Origin: Chrysaora quinquecirrha
Lineage: Eukaryota > Cnidaria > Scyphozoa > Semaeostomeae > Pelagiidae
Assembly: GCA_014526335.1 (NCBI GenBank)
Contig: JACTAT010000347.1
Coordinates: 62,001-126,000 of the forward strand
Reading direction: 5' to 3'
Length of the DNA stretch: 64,000 bases
Position numbers and translations under genes: made by a program. Below, one piece after another: positions 46,426-58,500 of the stretch; position 1 is the first letter of the stretch; the number at the start of each line of letters is the position of its first letter. The notes beneath the pieces are model-generated. The model ran no database searches, was not told the DNA's origin, and saw only the letters and a list, made by a program, of their open reading frames with translations.

Positions 46426-47986
46426 CTTGTGAACTTTGCTTTTGCTTATCTCAAATAGTTTCGGAGATAGCAAAGAATTTTACCCAAATATCACCCTGGT
46501 GTTTCTAAAGGTTGTTCTTATAAAATAACATGTAGTATTGCATCCAACGGGTCAAATAAAACTTCAGAAATGTCACCTGTTCTTTAAGTATCTTTTCTAT
46601 CACTTCTTTTCTTGATACAACTATGCAGTACTCCTAGAATAAAAAACATATATTTCATGTCACGAGGAAGGTTTGGGGAAAATACATATATGTCCCTTGG
46701 TGTTAAAATTGGTCCCTCGGTGTTACCTAATTACCTAAATGATGATACAGAAAAAATTCTTTAACATACCTGTTTATTTCTACCATGCTCTTTTATTTTC
46801 ACAGATACTTTGCCAGCTGTTGGGAAGGATAAACATCTTAAATTGATGATGGAACATAGGGCTATGTAGTTTAAGAAGTAGAAAACATGGCAGCGTTTCA
46901 TTTTCTAAGCTGACTACAGTTATCTGTCGAGAACTCAAACATTCAAGTGACAAAGGAGAATGACACGAGATGGCGAATGCTCGAGTTATCGACAGTATTG
47001 TTATACAGTCTTTTTTTATAAGAACCAGGAAAATGTGCTCGAGGGTGGCTGTTCTTAACAGTTTGCCTTTTTTAGTTCAAATTGTTCAAAATGTGTTCTA
47101 AATACCTCGGCTATTTAAACAATACACTTTTTTAAATAATCAACCGCTCAATAAGCAAGAAGGACTGAACTGACCTTAACATTAAGCAACTTGAGGGCTC
47201 AATTGAATTACTTTAAGCAACTAAGAAGTCAACAACCAAGCTTATATTCATTCTTGTTGTTAGGAAATTGCTCGTTGTTATGTTTTGCATGTTGAAGTTC
47301 GTTAACGTATGTTTTTCCACTTACTGTCTCCCAAAAGTCGTGTTGTAGGCCTAACATTTGACGATTTTGACTCGCGAAGTCAGGGGTGGCTGTTAGGTGC
47401 AAAACATTTTAAGCAATTTTAAGCAACTTTGCGGGCTGAAATGTCTAAAAATTTATGCAACTTTGAGTGCTGGACAAAAGTCAAGTTGATTATTTAAAAA
47501 AAGTGTAATATTTTTTAGTTAATGGTGGGAGTTGTGGTACGTTGTGTTAAAGTGCAACAGCCTTTATTGTAAAGTGTAGTACTTCCTTAGGTATTCAGGC
47601 CCAGGCTCCTCACAACACGTGGGCTTTTTACATTTACACTCTACTTTCATGTTAAGCTGACCCCAGCTGACATTCGTAGGGCTTATCAAAACGCTGGTCT
47701 CAGCTTGCTCTTACTTCTTTCTTAAATCCTGGCAAAATTCAGGCTCATGTTCTTGTAAAATTGTTCTTATAAAAAGAGTGCATTGTTCAAGGAAGAAGCA
47801 AAATTAGCTTGACTTGGCGAATGTCAGGGTTTTTTTGGTTTACTGTATTTAGAAACAAAGTGCCATTATTTGGAGTCTTATAATTCTGAAAAATTTGCGT
47901 ATGTATAGTTGTAATTAAAACTCTTTGGAAACAATTTTTGTTGCTTTTTATTTGCAATATTATATATATTAATATGTTATGGCTAC
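46426..47986. other. Non-coding region with a candidate TIR-bounded element
   Basis: No gene seen. 47005-47779 is bounded by CAGTCTTTTTTTATAAGAAC and the inverted GTTCTTATAAAAAGAGTG, which resemble the ends of the element at 48997-49385. The flanking dinucleotides (TA and CA) do not match, so it is only a candidate MITE. Confidence 0.4.
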
Positions 47987-48226
47987 TACCTTCTGAAAAT
48001 AGCGTCTCGATCTCTTTTCGAATGGCTCCTGTCTTCTTTTTAAGAGTCTGCTCATCTAGGCTGAAACATAGTTTTTCCATCTCTCGTTCATGGTGGATGT
48101 TCTCCCATGTCTATGTCTGCTGCGGAAACCTCTCCAATGACTGTACTACGACTTTCTTTTTAGTTACCAATGATCGTCTTCTCCGTGTTTGTTGTGACTC
48201 TGACTCAAAAGTTTTTACAGAAACCA
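47987..48226 (-). pseudogene. Isolated exon candidate with one stop
   Basis: From ATG 48226-48224 the minus strand reads MVSVKTFESESQQTRRRRSL..., KKKVVVQSLERFPQQT, then TAG, then TWENIHHEREMEKLCFSLDE, QTLKKKTGAIRKEIETLFSE. It ends at GAAG/GTAGTAG, a plausible donor in phase 1. The residue pattern looks genuine (amphipathic, charged). It could be the first exon of the mini-exon gene, but the phase does not match the exon at 45986-46066 directly. An internal ATG at 48080 avoids the stop. Confidence 0.4.
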
Positions 48227-48578
48227 TTTAACTAGCTGGCACAGTGAACAAGACGAGGGAATAAAACAGACTGAAAAAATGTCATTCATTCATTTTATGC
48301 ATGAACTGAGGAATATGACCATGCCAATGCCCAGAACCATGGCCAACAATCTGTTGGCACGTATAGCACATATAGACAATCTGAATTATAAATTTCATGA
48401 AACGGAAACAGATCACACAGTAATGCAAAAGGTTACACTTCATTACATTAGTAGCTGCTTAAATATACATTTTGACTATTTAATTAGGCTACTTGATTGA
48501 AAATAAAAAATCTGAACATCTGAAATCATTATTATCATCATTATTATTATTCTTGAATAACAGTGTAAATAAGCTATA

Positions 48579-48922
48579 CACGCATTTTTTTTTAAGGAAG
48601 TTCGGGTCAGGCCCAGTACTGAAAGTTCCTTAGCGATTCCTTAACTTTATACTTGTTTCATAAAATAAACCTAGAGACAAGGGAATGAAGGGACATAAAG
48701 GTGTCAGAAGACGAATAGAAATGAATAATAAATAAACCATTGACAAAAAGGGTATTGCCTGCTCGTTTTATAGATGTAAATGATCAGCTTCACAAGACTT
48801 CATCACTTTTAATAAAGTCAGATTCCTTAATAGTCTCTGATCCAGTACTGGAATTCCTTAAGTTTTTGCCTATCCGAGTACTACCTTCCTTATAAAGCAC
48901 TTCCTTACAGAAAAAATGCGTG
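48579..48922. mobile_element. TA-type MITE (344 bp)
   Basis: CACGCATTTTTTTTTAAGGAAGT at the left and its near-complement ACTTCCTTACAGAAAAAATGCGTG at the right, each flanked by TA. The interior has further inverted bits around CAGTACTG. This fits a Tc1/mariner-type MITE. Confidence 0.7.
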
Positions 48923-48996
48923 TAAACCAATAACTGATTAAATATGAATTAAAAATCCATGAAGTTCATTCAGGATGAAAACTAAAATAGTAAGAT

Positions 48997-49385
48997 AGAC
49001 ACTTTTTATAAGAATACCTTATTTGTTGCCGAGCCTCGATTATTCTTAAGCTTATTCGATTTTGAGCCCGAAAATATTCTTAAATTATTCTTAATCATCA
49101 ATGTTGTAAATTGGCCTGAAGATCAAGAGAAATAAGTCAAATCTTTGTCATTTGTTATGTTATTAATAAAAAGAGTTACTGTATTAAAGAGTCAGACAGG
49201 ATGTATGCATTTCAAAACAAATACAGTTGCCTGACAATCACACTTATTGTGCAGTGTAAAAAACGCAGAGAAAAAAATGACCCTCGTCAAGCTTGAGCCT
49301 CAGATTATTCTTAAATAATTATTAAATTTCAGCAATTTTGAGCCTGAATATTCTTATAGACTGTATTCTTATAAAAAAAGTGTGT
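48997..49385. mobile_element. TA-type MITE (about 385 bp)
   Basis: The left end ACACTTTTTATAAGAATA and right end TATTCTTATAAAAAAAGTGT are inverted, with TA on both sides. Internal GAGCCTCGATTATTCTTAA and GAGCCTCAGATTATTCTTAA pieces repeat. No transposase. Confidence 0.65.
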
Positions 49386-49427
49386 AATATCAGACTAGAT
49401 AAGTCAATTCTGATCCTGCATGTTTTG

Positions 49428-49560
49428 CGAGGGGCATTTCACTCTGCAAGAAGGCGTACGAGATTTCCATTAAAACAAAAGGACTTTCAAGAGATTCCCG
49501 AAAAACAATAGGACTTCCAGTAAAGGTGTGCGAGATTTTCAAGGAGTGAATTGCCCCTCG
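49428..49560 (-). mobile_element. hAT-type MITE, 133 bp, copy 2
   Basis: Same length and same ends (CGAGGGGCATTTCA...GTGAATTGCCCCTCG) as 46285-46417 but in the opposite orientation. Target duplication ATGTTTTG / ATATTTTG (49420-49427, 49561-49568), seven of eight matching. Confidence 0.9.
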
Positions 49561-49618
49561 ATATTTTGCAAGTTTGCACTTGTGTTCATTTACACTATAA
49601 ATAGAAATCATTATCGTT

Positions 49619-49782
49619 GAATGGCCAGTGCATTCAATCCAACCAGTCCATAGCTTTGAAGCTTTGCGTCCTTTGTAAGTTCTGGGTCCGCGACGGGTCT
49701 TCGTTCCACGTCTGTCTCATGAATTGCGTTTTGCCAATTCTTTGAAAATGCGGCATTGACCTTTATGGATCTTTTGCCAAAA
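49619..49782 (-). CDS. Candidate terminal exon of an unrecognised gene
   Basis: Minus strand, acceptor TTCTGTTCTTTAG before 49782, then an open frame FGKRSIKVNAAFSKNWQNAI, HETDVERRPVADPELTKDAK, LQSYGLVGLNALAIQR and TAA. The polypyrimidine acceptor, length and stop suit a last coding exon. No upstream exon was found within the next kilobase. The family is unknown. Confidence 0.4.
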
Positions 49783-49785
49783 GCT

Positions 49786-50590
49786 AAAGAACAGAAAAAA
49801 TAATGTAGCGCCAACAGAACTAGACATCAGCATTCACAGCCGCACGGTTGTCATTACCGACTGTTGAGAAAAAATAAATGCTCTTTGCCAATACCGATAA
49901 TGGATAATAATAGATCGTTAAGCACCGCTGTAAATTGCATCGAGGAGACACATCTAGTCCTGCTAATTGGAGCAGCTAGGTGACATTTATGTGTGTTCCC
50001 GAAGCGGCATCGAATCGCATGTAGTAAAAAATCAGTTTAAAATTGGGAAAGACTGGACAATGGAAAGCAGCCAGGCTGGTTTTTTTTGCCTCAAGCTCGG
50101 ACAGAGGTGGCAACGCATTCGTGCATAGCAGACATTATTGTCAATACTCTGTACTCTCTGAAAGGGAAATCGGGTAGAATATAGACTGCAAGGAGACATA
50201 GGTAGAACCGCAGTAGTGCATCCTTAGCAGTTACATTCTATCAATTTTCATTACTTCGTAACTAATATTGTAGAAATGAGTAGGGTTTTCTCAATTAGCA
50301 ATGTTTGTCCCCAAAACCAGTCTTTGCCACAACTCAATTTATCCTATTGCTCTGAAAATAGGGTTTGTTTATTTTATTCCGACAGACATACATAGGACCA
50401 AAAATAATACCGCACATGCCCACCCTTGGTCCAGACCCCAATTGTGAGACTTTGCACGGTCTTCAATTTGTAGGTTCTTCTTTGCCCAAGACGATGAACT
50501 TCATAAACAGTGCCTTAACCTCTCCTGAAATTGGGAAGCAGCGTGGCTTGGTGCTGGGACGAGATTGCCTTGTATGACCCTCGGCAACAG
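49786..50590. other. No gene seen
   Basis: Unremarkable non-coding sequence between the exon candidate and the 83-bp degenerate repeat. Confidence 0.5.
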
Positions 50591-52320
50591 TGACTTGGTA
50601 AGGTTTCCGAAAAAAAAAAGAAAAAACGGAAAGCAGCAGAGCTTGGTGGCTTGGTAAGCCTCCCAGAAAGGGAACGCAGTTCAGGCTCGGCTACTTGTTT
50701 AAACATACGCTCTCCAACCCTCTTCTCACCTGTGCAAGAATGGTGCAGCTCTGACGAATTCTGTACATGGCTATCTTGTTTGTACAATGCTGTTGGTGCT
50801 TGGACGAGATTGCCTGATATTACCCGCAGTAACAGTGGCTTGGTGAGGCTCCCGGAAAGGGAAAGCGGCAAAGCTTGCAAAGTCAGGATAATTTTCCTGA
50901 CCTTTCCTGTGTTTGCTAGATTAGAACTCCTAGCTAATGGCACGAACCAAGGTCACCAGGTTACATAAACCTGAAACATACCTGGAAGGAAGTAATGAAT
51001 GACTTTAGGGTATTAGGCTGTCAAGGAGCTTGACTTTAAGCATCACTTTCATAAGTTCCCGGAGGGTAAATTTTGATTACGCCTTATAAGTCGATATTAC
51101 AAGCAAGACTAGTTGGAGTGGCCATGATCTTATTCCAGTGGGGTTTGGCCATGGGTTAACGGTGATCAATGTTCAAGTACTTATTCTGGCACTGCAGCCT
51201 CGCAATTTCAGGTCTCAACAGTTGTCTCCGACATTTTGCATCTGCAACGGGTCAAGTAGGCAGGACTAATGATGGGCATGTTGCGAAGCGCAATAACTTT
51301 ATAATGCTGGCAACACAGTCTCTTGTTCTCAAAGCATGCATTTTAGTGCTTGACCTGGTGCACGTTTGTGGGCTCTCCCAACAAAATTCATAGCTCTATA
51401 CCGCAAGTTAGGAATGAATTAGTTAGATAGGCAGGGCGGGAATTGGTAGGTTATGCCAGGTATTCATCTTATTTCGGCGATACGCAAGTCTGCTTGGGTC
51501 CTTTCTCGTTCTCTCAGTTCAGGGCTCAAATGGAAGCTACCTAGTTTATTTAACAATATTGAGCATGTCTTGTCCGGGCTTGAAAGCGATACTGTGTAAT
51601 GATTTGGCTTGGCACGGGGACAAGAATGGCAAGGCTGCATTCACAAGACGATGGTGGCTTTCAAGTATTTCAACAGAAAGGTGGCTCAGGCTCGGTTCTT
51701 GGAGGAGATGGCCTGGTACCCCGTGCAACGAAATGGCAGGCAAGGCTTCCAAATAGGAAACGGCAGCTCAGACTCGGCTTTTGGTGGAGACAGCCTGGTA
51801 TTCGGCACATCAACTTTGGCCAGCAAGTATCCCAAGAATGGAAAAGGCAAGCAAGCTTGGTGCTTAGGTGAGAAAGTCTCGTATTATCAACTGCCTTGGT
51901 GGCTTGGAAAGGTTCCCAAAAGGGAAAGCAGCGTGGCTTGGTTCTTGGGAGAGATTTTCTGGCATTACCCAAAGCAACAGTGGATTGGTAAGGCTCCCCA
52001 AAAGGGGAAAGCAACGTAGCCTGGTGCTTGGACAAGATTGCCCTGTATTACCCACAGCAACAGTGGCTTGGTAAGGCTCCCAGAAGGGAAAAGCAGCGTG
52101 GCCTGGTGCTTGGACAAGATTGCCCTGTATTACCCGCAGCAACAGTCGCTTGGTAAGGCTCCCAGAACGGGAAGGCAGCACAGCTTGGTGGCTTGGTAAG
52201 CCTCTCGAAAAGGGAAAGGCAGCTCAGTCTCAGCTCGTGGACGAGATAGTCCTCACTGCTGATGGTGGTATTCCCCAAAAGGGAAAGCGGCAGTGGCTTG
52301 GCCCTTGGACAAACTGTCCT
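50591..52320 (+). repeat. Degenerate minisatellite, period about 83 bp
   Basis: The motif CAGTGGCTTGGTAAGGCTCC recurs, followed by a C-run/G-run palindrome (CCAGAAAGGGAAAGC), CAGCGTGGCTTGGTGCTTGG, ACGAGATTGCC and TATTACCCGCAGCAA. The best-ordered part is 51880-52310, with units starting near 51980, 52061 and 52142 (81-83 bp). Isolated diverged units occur at 50590-50870 and 51590-51880. Long open frames here on both strands are side effects of the repeat. Confidence 0.8.
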
Positions 52321-53510
52321 CGTGGCCTATAACGGTATTCAGGCTTACAACGACGTTGACGGGGGGCCTTAAGCCTCCTGCCGTGTCAACGCTACCCCTT
52401 TTTGTTATTTTTTGGGGTTGACGCTCCTCGCTTTTGTTTATGATTTAGTGGCCTTTATGATGTTTGCTTACGGCAAAATTCTGCATATATTTTGAAAGGT
52501 TTTTCTAGGTTATTGTTTGATCTTTCTCGTTATTCAGGGTCGGGAGAGATCTAGTTAGTTTAAGGTTTTTTACGTAGTTCCTCATTTTATTTCTTCCAAC
52601 AATTTTCCTCCTACTTGTACAGTAGGTGATTGTGGGGTCAAAACTTCGTTCTTCTGTGGCGGAAATTTGGAAATTTCGGTTTCAATCACCGACCATACAA
52701 GCTTTTAGGTAGGCAGGCAACAAAGGGCCGGTGCATTGGACGCCCAGTTTCCTGCATTTAGAGTTAGATTTTAGTATTAGTATAAAGAAGTAGTTGAAAT
52801 AGAAAGATAACCTTAGAAGGTCCATGTGTTGTTGTTGGTGTACTAGTTAAGTTTTAAATACGGGTTAAATCGAGATTTAAGCTGAGTTAAAACAACTAGG
52901 ACGTTAGCTTAAGTTGTTGTTGTTGCTGTTGTTGTTGTTGTTGCTAGCTCAAGTTGGGTTTGTTCTGAGTTGTTCATTCCCACAAGTTCGGTTGGCTTAG
53001 GCTTTACTTATGGCAAACATTTACAGCTTGCCGCAGGCTGTCTGGTGTGATTTCACTCCTAGTCATCAACACCTCGTAGTATAGTCGCACAGCATTTCCG
53101 TAGTAGGAGATGGTAGGCATTTTGCTGGGTTTAATATTTGGTGTTTCGGGTGAGCAGGTCATTCTCTGTGGTTCTCGGACAGGCTGCAGTTTGTTCGATC
53201 ATCTCCCCCCCTCCTTATCCCTTTTCTTTTGGTCTTTGAATTTATGATTTGTTTTGTATTTGATCTCTTCAGCATTCTTTCTGTTGAACAGGTGCATTGG
53301 TCAGGAAATTTGGAAATTTCGGTTTCAATCACCGACCATACAAGCTTTTAGGTAGACAGGCAACAAAGGGCTGGTGCATCGCACGCCCAGTTTCCTGCGT
53401 TTAGAGTTAGATTTTAGTATTAGTATAAAGAAGTAGTTGAAATAGAAAGATAACCTTAGGAGGTCCGTGTGTTGTTGTTGGTGTACTAGTTAAGTTTTAA
53501 GGCTGCATTA
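52321..53510. other. Non-coding region with a 195-bp direct duplication
   Basis: The sequence 52663-52857 recurs at 53306-53499 with few differences (GGAAATTTGGAAATTTCGGT ... GTGTACTAGTTAAGTTTTAA). A (GTT)n microsatellite lies at 52915-52945. No coding region recognised. Confidence 0.8.
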
Positions 53511-55540
53511 ATACGAGATGGGCGTTTATTGCAGCCCTTTTTGTGCTGTACTTGAAATGTTGGTTTGCAACAGAAAATCTAGTTATCAGTCCTCTCAGTT
53601 TAAGGCGCGCGATACCGCACGCACGCCTCCACACGCTCCTCGTCTGGTCAAGACGCTCATAATTTCACGCACCTTGTTTCTTGTGATTCCTTAAAATCAC
53701 GCTTCTCAACATTTTTTGATGATCTTTGAATAAAAAATATCTTGATTCTGCTAATCACATGATTTATATTTAGTGGCTGTCATTGAATAAAAACAATCCA
53801 ACCCCTGATAGATTGATGATGTTAATCATCTGCATTGTGTGTTTACGTGGTTTGCGTAGTGATATCCGAGTTCTTTGTATAATATCTCCTACAGTTAAGC
53901 TTTATTTGCAAAAACGAAGAAAATCTGGTCTTATTCGGTGTCGTTGTGCTGCAGGCGTTGAATCTCAAGCGTGGAGAAGCGACAAGAAAAAACGATTCAA
54001 AGATCGACTTTTCCCCATATAGGGAAATTTCCCAGTTTCGTGACATATACTGTTGGACAGAAAATTTTGAACCAGTATCGTTCAATACAGGGCACTCTGG
54101 GGTACCAAATAATGCCCCCCACTTTTTGATGTTCGGAAAATCCCCCTCCCGCGTATGCCAACCCCCCTTTCATTAGTTGAACAATATCCGGAAATGAATA
54201 TTTTAAAATTTGATGAAAATAAGTTTTTTTTGCTGTCCCACAAGTTAACTGATTATATAATACATATTTTTTATCGCCAATTGCAAAATAGCTTTTGTTG
54301 GCCATCATACCACACCTTAACAACATTAGAGTTTTTGTTATGCTAAAGAAATCTTCCTCAATTTTCAACCCCCTTTAATCCGACCCCCACGTTTAATAAA
54401 GCCCAACAATATTTCCAAACCCCTGTTATTCCCCCCTGATTATTCGGTACTTCAGAGTACATGTGTATGAGAAGCGACAATGGAGAAAAGCCAGCAGAAT
54501 GGAGCAGTACTTCTATAATGCATAAGCAAACAAACATTTATATTAGCATGATATTTTTAGTGTTTCTTGTCTTTAGGTTTCCGCTTAAAAAAAAATTAAC
54601 GCTTGTGAAATAAGTCAAAATAGTACCAATTGTGTGGGCGAAATTCTGCAGTTTTGAGAATCCACATAATTTGCTAGAAACACTTTCTCTGGCTTTGGAA
54701 GGGTTCTTTCTGCACCACTGACGCCATCACCACTTGGATGCAACAAATGGAGAGCACCCATTTGCAACCAAAAATAGCATAAGGAGAAATGTATTTTTGT
54801 CTGTTAGTGGTGTTTGCCAAAAAATATGTTTCATCCATTGAGGCCAGTCCCTCATCGCGAAAAACACATCGTCGTCAATAAATAACGAACCAAGAAGCCT
54901 TCGTTTGCCGGATACTTCTTGTTTAATCGCTATTTGCAGTCTTTGCCAACAACAAGGTCTCACGTTCTAAATAACTGCTGTACAATGCCATCTTGTTTGC
55001 GACGTAGACTCAAAAGGGAACAGCCAAGTGAAGCTGGTTTGTTAATGTTTTAAAGCTGTCCAATGCATAAAAAACATTGAACGTACAAGCTCCTAAATGT
55101 CTACCCAGACGCTAAATTGCCCACTCGCAAACCATGAGGGCAATAATGGTTGCGCGGCTTTCATTCCCTTGTACAAATTGCTGCTAGACAGCATTATTTA
55201 ACGACTGTACACACCTCTGCAATCACCGGTGAACTGGCATTTGAGTAATGCATGCCCCACCTTGATGCCTCACACGCAAATTCCTGTCAAGCCCTCCTCG
55301 TAACCCAACTGGTAAGGAACAGTCTTAGCAATGTGGAACGTCGCCACCACCACTTCTTGCACCATGTAGCTTGCTGCAAAGAGCGGGCAAACTCCAAAAA
55401 ATTGGGGAGGTGACAGCTATGATTAACAAACCAATTGTACTGGCTTTTTGTTCTAAGCAGAGAGTCAGTATTCCCCAGTAATGAGCCGTTGTCAAAGTTA
55501 ACATGGATAGGTATGTTTAGCGTTTCCAGGGTGACATCTA
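53511..55540. other. Mostly non-coding; old repeat copy at 54100-54460
   Basis: 54199-54310 and 54400-54462 are related to 15310-15430 and 16340-16440. A minus-strand open stretch at 54727-54963 (LLGSLFIDDDVFFAMRDWPQ...) looks protein-like but is short and unflanked; I do not assign it. Confidence 0.45.
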
Positions 55541-55544
55541 TTTG

Positions 55545-58500
55545 AAGGGTGACATCTTTTTCACTTCTTCATCTATTTACTCTTTCACTTTTTCACTTAT
55601 TTACTTCTTCACTTTTGTTAACTTTTTTAATTTTTCACTTTCTTGCTTTTTCACTTTTTGACTTCTTCACTTTTTCACTATTTCAATTTTTTACTTTTTC
55701 TCCTTTTCACTTTTTCAGGTTTCACTTTTCACTTCTTCTCCTTTTTACTCTATTATTTTTCATTTTTTCATATTTTCACTTTTTCAGTTCTTCACTTTCT
55801 GACTTTTTAACTTTTTCACTTTTTAATACTTTCACTCTTTATTCATTCACTTTTTCACTTCTTCACCTATTTACTCTTTCACTTTTCATTTTTTACTCTT
55901 TCACCTTTCCGATTTCTCACTTTTTCACTCTCTTACTTTTTCACTTCTCCTTTCTCACTTTTTCAATTTTTCACTTTATCACTTTTTACTTATTCACATT
56001 TACACTTTTTTCACTTTTTCATATTGTCACCTTCTCATATTTTGACTTTTTGACTTTTTCACTTTTCACTTTTTTGCTATCTTGCATTTTCACTTTTTTA
56101 GTTTTTCACTCTCATATTCTCACTTTTCAATTCTTCACTTTTTCACTTTCTCACCTTTTCACTTTTTCAATTTTTCACTTTTTCATATTTTCACTTTTTC
56201 AGTTCTTCACTTTTTCACCTTTTAACTTTTCAATTTTTCACTTCTTCACCTTTTTACTCTTTTACCTTTTCACATCTTAATATTTTCACACTTTCAGTTC
56301 TTTACTCTTTCACTTTTTAACTTTTTTAATTTTTCAAATTCTCACTTTTTCAGTTTTTCACTATTTCACTTTTTTACTTTTTCACTTTGTCACCTTTTTA
56401 CTTCTTCCTTTTGTCCTTCTTTTACTCTTTCACTTTTTCACTTTTTCAGGTCTTTACTTTTTCACTTCTTCTCCTTTTTACTTTTTTACTTTTTCACTTT
56501 TTCATATTTTCACTTTTTCAGTTCTTCACTTTCTCACTTTTTTACTTTTTCACTTTTTAATACTTTCACTCTTTATTCATTCACTTTTCACTTCTTCACC
56601 TATTTACTCTCTCACTTTTTCACTTATTTACTTCCTAACTTGGTCATTTTTTAGTCTTTCACTTTTTCGATTTCTCTCTTTTTCACTTTCTCACTTTTTC
56701 ACTTCTCATTTTTGCTTTTTTAGTTTTTCACTTTTTCATATTCTCACTTTTCAGTTCTTCACTTTTTCACTTTCTCACCTTTTCATTTTTTCACTTTTTC
56801 ATATTCTCACTTTTTCAGTTCTTCACTTTTTCACTTTTTCACCTTATTCACTTTTTAATTTTTTACTTTTTCACCTTTTTACTCTTTCACTTTTTCACTC
56901 TTTCACTCTCTTCACTTTTTCACATTGTCACTTTTTCATTTTTTTTAATTTTCCCATTATTTCAGTTTTTCAATTTTTTCACTTTTTCTCTTTTAACTTT
57001 CCTTGATTTGTTCACTTTTTCTTTTTTTCACATTGTCACTTATTCAATTTTTTACTGTGACTTCTCCACTCTTTCAGTTTTTCATTTTTCACTTTTCACT
57101 ATTTCACTTTTTCACTTTTTTGCTTTCTTACATTTTCACTCTTTTACCTGGTCACTTTTTCACTTCTTCACCTTTTTACTTTTTTACTTTTTCACTTTTT
57201 TCACTTTTTCACATTGTCACTTTTTCACTTTTTTACTTTTTCACTTTTTCACTTTTCCCACTATTTTTCCTTTTCATTTTCTAACTTTTTCACTTTTTTC
57301 ATTTTTTCACTTTTTCAATTCTTCACTTTGTTTACTTTTTCATATTCTCACTTTTCACTTTTCACTTTTTACTGTTTCACTTTTTAATACTTTCACTCCT
57401 TATTCATTGACTTTTTTACTTCTTCACCTATTTACTCTTTCAGTTTTTCACTTTTTCACTTATTTACTTCTTCACTTTGTCTTTTTTTACTCTTTCACTT
57501 TTTCAATTTTTCACTTTTTTACTTTCTCACTTTTTCATTTTTTTGCTTTTTAAGTTTTTCACTTTTTAAATTTTTTAATTTTTCACTTTTTCACTTTCTT
57601 CACACTTTGACTTTCAACTGGTTTTACTTTTTGACTTTTTGACTTTTCATTTTTTCACTTTTTCACTTTTTTGCTTTCTTAAATTATCCCTTTTTTACCT
57701 TTTCACTTTTTCACTTCTTAATATTTTCACATTTTCAGTTCTTTACTTTTTTTCTTTTTCACTTTTTCAATTTTTCACTTTTCCCCTTTTCCACTATTTC
57801 AGTTTTTCACTTTGTCACTTTTTTACTTCTTCCTTTTGTCCTTTTTCACTCTTTCACTTGTTAACTTTTTCATGTTCTCACTTTTCACTTCTTCTCCTTT
57901 TTACTTTTTTACTTTTTCACTTTTTAATATTTTCACTTTTTCAGTTTTTCCACTTTTTCACTTCTTTACCTTTTTACTCTGTCATTTTTTTAATTTTTCA
58001 ATTTTTCACTTTTTCACTTTCTCACTTTTTCATTTTTCCACTTCTTCACCTTTTAACTTTTTTACTTTTTCACTTTTTAATACTCTCACTCTTTACTCAT
58101 TCACTTTTTCACTTCTTCATCTATTTACTCTTTCACTTTTTCACTTATTTACTTTGTCATTTTTTACTCTTTCACTTTTCCGATTTCTCACTTTTTCATT
58201 CTCTTACTTTTTCACTTCTCCTTTTTCACTTTTTCAATTTTTCACTTTATCACTTTTTACTTATTCACATTTACACTTTTTTCACTTTTTCATATTGTCA
58301 CCTTCTCATATTTTGACTTTTTCACTTTTTCACTTTTTTGCTATCCTGCATGTTCACTTTTTTAGTTTTTCACTCTCATATTCTCACTTTTCAATTCTTC
58401 ACTTTTTCACTTTCTCACCTTTTGGCTTTTTCAATTTTTCACTTTTTCATATTTTCACTTTTTCAGTTCTTCACTTTTTCACCTTTTAACTTTTCAATTT

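Noticed and set aside
50515..52332. Open frames of 60-140 codons on both strands at 50.5-52.3 kb
   Set aside because: They are produced by the degenerate 83-bp repeat, with overlapping frames on both strands.
54727..54963. 78-codon minus-strand frame with protein-like composition
   Set aside because: Too short, with no family match from memory and no splice sites that would support an exon.
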